DNA of 6,439 bases, from the NCBI GenBank assembly GCA_024643945.1, contig JAHELX010000357.1, positions 1-6,439 on the forward strand, in the 5' to 3' direction. This stretch comes from Anaerolineales bacterium. GTDB taxonomy: Bacteria; Chloroflexota; Anaerolineae; 4572-78; NAK82. The position numbers and the translations under genes are program-made. The notes under the pieces are model-generated. The model saw only the letters and a program-made list of their open reading frames with translations, ran no database searches and was not told the DNA's origin. Below, piece by piece: positions 5,806 to 6,439 of this stretch. How positions within the stretch are numbered: position 1 is the stretch's first letter; the number at the start of each line of letters is the position of its first letter.

Positions 5806-6078
5806 CTAAACCCAATCCTGGCTAAAAATTGGTTCTATGGCATAGTTCCAAAAGCCACTGACCGTGCCGTCGGACAGGTCAGCCGCCAGCGATTGATGGA
5901 GGAAGCTAGCGCCGGCGGCCAAGACCGCTACATGGCGCTTGTAGGCGCGGAGGGCAAGGGCGATGACCCGATATGCCGGGTACGGATAGGTCATCTTCCA
6001 GCCGACGAAGTGTGACACGGCATCCAGCATCTTGAGCATGTCTGGCATTGGGAAGCCTCGACTGTAGGGGTGAGCCAG
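5806..6078 (-). pseudogene. Internal fragment of a second DHDPS/NAL-family gene
   Basis: The minus-strand frame encodes LAHPYSRGFPMPDMLKMLDA and onward to DGTVSGFWNYAIEP, aligning with residues ~149-234 of the intact neighbour (4924-5181), with about 55-60% identity by eye. The putative Schiff-base lysine (VGWKM) is kept. The N-terminal half is missing: an in-frame TAA lies at 6085-6087, and no homology is visible further upstream. The C-terminal third is replaced by an unrelated tail ending in TAG. The divergence shows it came from a paralogue rather than a very recent duplication of the intact gene. No ribosome binding site is seen, so it is probably not functional. Confidence 0.85.
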
Positions 6079-6165
6079 GTTGCATTATCTTCGATAGCCG
6101 ACACGATCATTTCCTCTGTAAGGGTTCACTGGTGCTTCGAGGAGACAGATGAAAAGGCCATCCGC

Positions 6166-6201
6166 GTACCATACTTGCGCCTTCTGCCCCAAGTATGGTA
6201 C
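6166..6201. repeat. Perfect 12-bp inverted repeat (hairpin)
   Basis: GTACCATACTTG (6166-6177) and CAAGTATGGTAC (6190-6201) are perfect inverted copies around a 12-base spacer. On the minus strand a TTTT lies about 10 bases beyond the stem, too far for a standard terminator; on the plus strand no T-run follows. It could be an RNA hairpin downstream of the promoter at 6290-6318, a regulator-binding palindrome, or part of a mobile-element end. Confidence 0.7.
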
Positions 6202-6215
6202 CGGGAGCCTGAGAG

Positions 6216-6285
6216 ACAGTCGGACCTGGATGCCTTTCGGGACATCCAAATGCAGTACCTGGCATAGGCCAGGAAACACGACTGT
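6216..6285 (-). ncRNA. Candidate structured RNA: three-way-junction fold downstream of repeat promoter
   Basis: A 7-bp perfect helix (ACAGTCG 6216-6222 with CGACTGT 6279-6285) encloses two further perfect 6-bp hairpins: CCTGGC/GCCAGG (6258-6263 with 6268-6273, 4-base loop) and TGGATG/CATCCA (6227-6232 with 6243-6248). This is the layout of a three-way junction. The predicted minus-strand transcription start (~6283) falls at the base of the closing helix, and a 12-bp hairpin (6166-6201) follows 14 bases later. It could be a small RNA, a leader element, or a folded single-stranded DNA substrate. No known family is recognised. Confidence 0.35.
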
Positions 6286-6386
6286 AGCCAGTATAGCCAG
6301 ATATCGCATTTAAGACAACGGGAAAACGGGACATTTCGTAGCCCCAAAGGGCCAGATAGAACACGGTAGGAGAACGGGGTCATTTG
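6281..6386. repeat. Dispersed ~106-bp repeat, right copy
   Basis: This is the second copy of the repeat at 255-360, in the same orientation, sharing the core GGGAAAACGGGACATT and GGGCCAGATAGAA and the promoter hexamers. Sequence on both sides differs from that around the left copy, which sets the repeat limits. The 195 bases between this copy and the aldolase fragment hold no gene I can support, only the inverted repeats described separately. Confidence 0.8.
6290..6318 (-). promoter_or_regulatory. Sigma70-like promoter inside right repeat copy
   Basis: On the minus strand TTGTCT (6318-6313), a 17-base spacer and TATACT (6295-6290) repeat exactly the hexamers and spacing of the left copy. Transcription would run leftwards into the structured region, the aldolase fragment and then the operon, giving a leader of about 650 bases before the aldolase start. 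It is therefore one candidate source of operon transcription, though a closer promoter is not excluded. Confidence 0.4.
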
Positions 6387-6412
6387 TGCCCGGGCCAGGA
6401 GATTGGAAATAT

Positions 6413-6439
6413 GGGCACGAGAGTCAGATAGAATGCGGT
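6413..6439. repeat. Partial further repeat unit cut by the window edge
   Basis: The last ~27 bases (containing TCAGATAGAATGCGGT) resemble the GGCCAGATAGAATACGGT part of the main repeat, offset by about 70 bases from the same motif in the right copy (6352-6367). The window ends inside it, so its extent is unknown. It suggests that repeat material continues to the right, perhaps as a cluster of copies. Confidence 0.5.

Noticed and set aside
6085..6383. Several minus-strand frames of 74-85 codons through the right repeat and structured region
   Set aside because: They overlap one another in different frames, have no ribosome sites, and the similarity to frames at 181-497 only reflects the shared DNA repeat.

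Overview
This window looks like chromosomal DNA from a free-living or host-associated environmental bacterium. It is moderately GC-rich (judged by eye), with Shine-Dalgarno sites in front of most genes, mixed ATG/TTG starts and several remnant sequences. An uncultured large-genome lineage with many paralogous catabolic genes would fit, but nothing here fixes the taxonomy. All credible genes lie on the minus strand, so the operon reads from right to left.

Layout in transcription order: (i) 6086-6439 holds one copy of a ~106-bp dispersed repeat carrying a sigma70-like promoter, followed by a strikingly structured stretch (a possible three-way junction plus a perfect 12-bp inverted repeat). (ii) 5806-6078 is a broken internal fragment of a DHDPS/NAL-family aldolase gene. 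(iii) 5609-5770 is a structured leader with a possible 29-codon upstream ORF. (iv) 4627-5625 is an intact DHDPS/NAL-superfamily lyase/aldolase. (v) 2989-4416 is a 14-TM DHA2-type MFS transporter with a TTG start. (vi) 2087-2842 is a metallo-beta-lactamase-fold hydrolase with the full metal-ligand set. (vii) 1808-2035 may be a small unknown ORF. (viii) 566-1678 is an Ldh2/YlbC-type NAD(P)-dependent 2-hydroxyacid (malate/L-lactate-like) dehydrogenase. (ix) 1-565 holds a possible gene remnant, a second copy of the dispersed repeat with the same promoter, a good minus-strand intrinsic terminator, and a very strong Shine-Dalgarno sequence that may serve a gene just beyond the left edge.

The four main genes make sense together as a small-molecule catabolic or detoxification operon. 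The MFS protein would move the compound, the MBL enzyme would hydrolyse an ester, lactone or thioester, the Ldh-type enzyme would interconvert a 2-hydroxy acid and a 2-oxo acid, and the aldolase would cleave or form a C-C bond next to the 2-oxo acid. The substrate cannot be read from the sequence.

No CRISPR array, rRNA, tRNA, transposase, toxin-antitoxin or defence gene is visible. The most interesting material is non-coding: the direct repeats flanking the cluster, each with a conserved promoter-like element followed by predicted RNA structure. The unusual coding-frame layout is also worth a look: from the MBL gene to the end of the Ldh gene there is a single frame interrupted only by two TAG codons.
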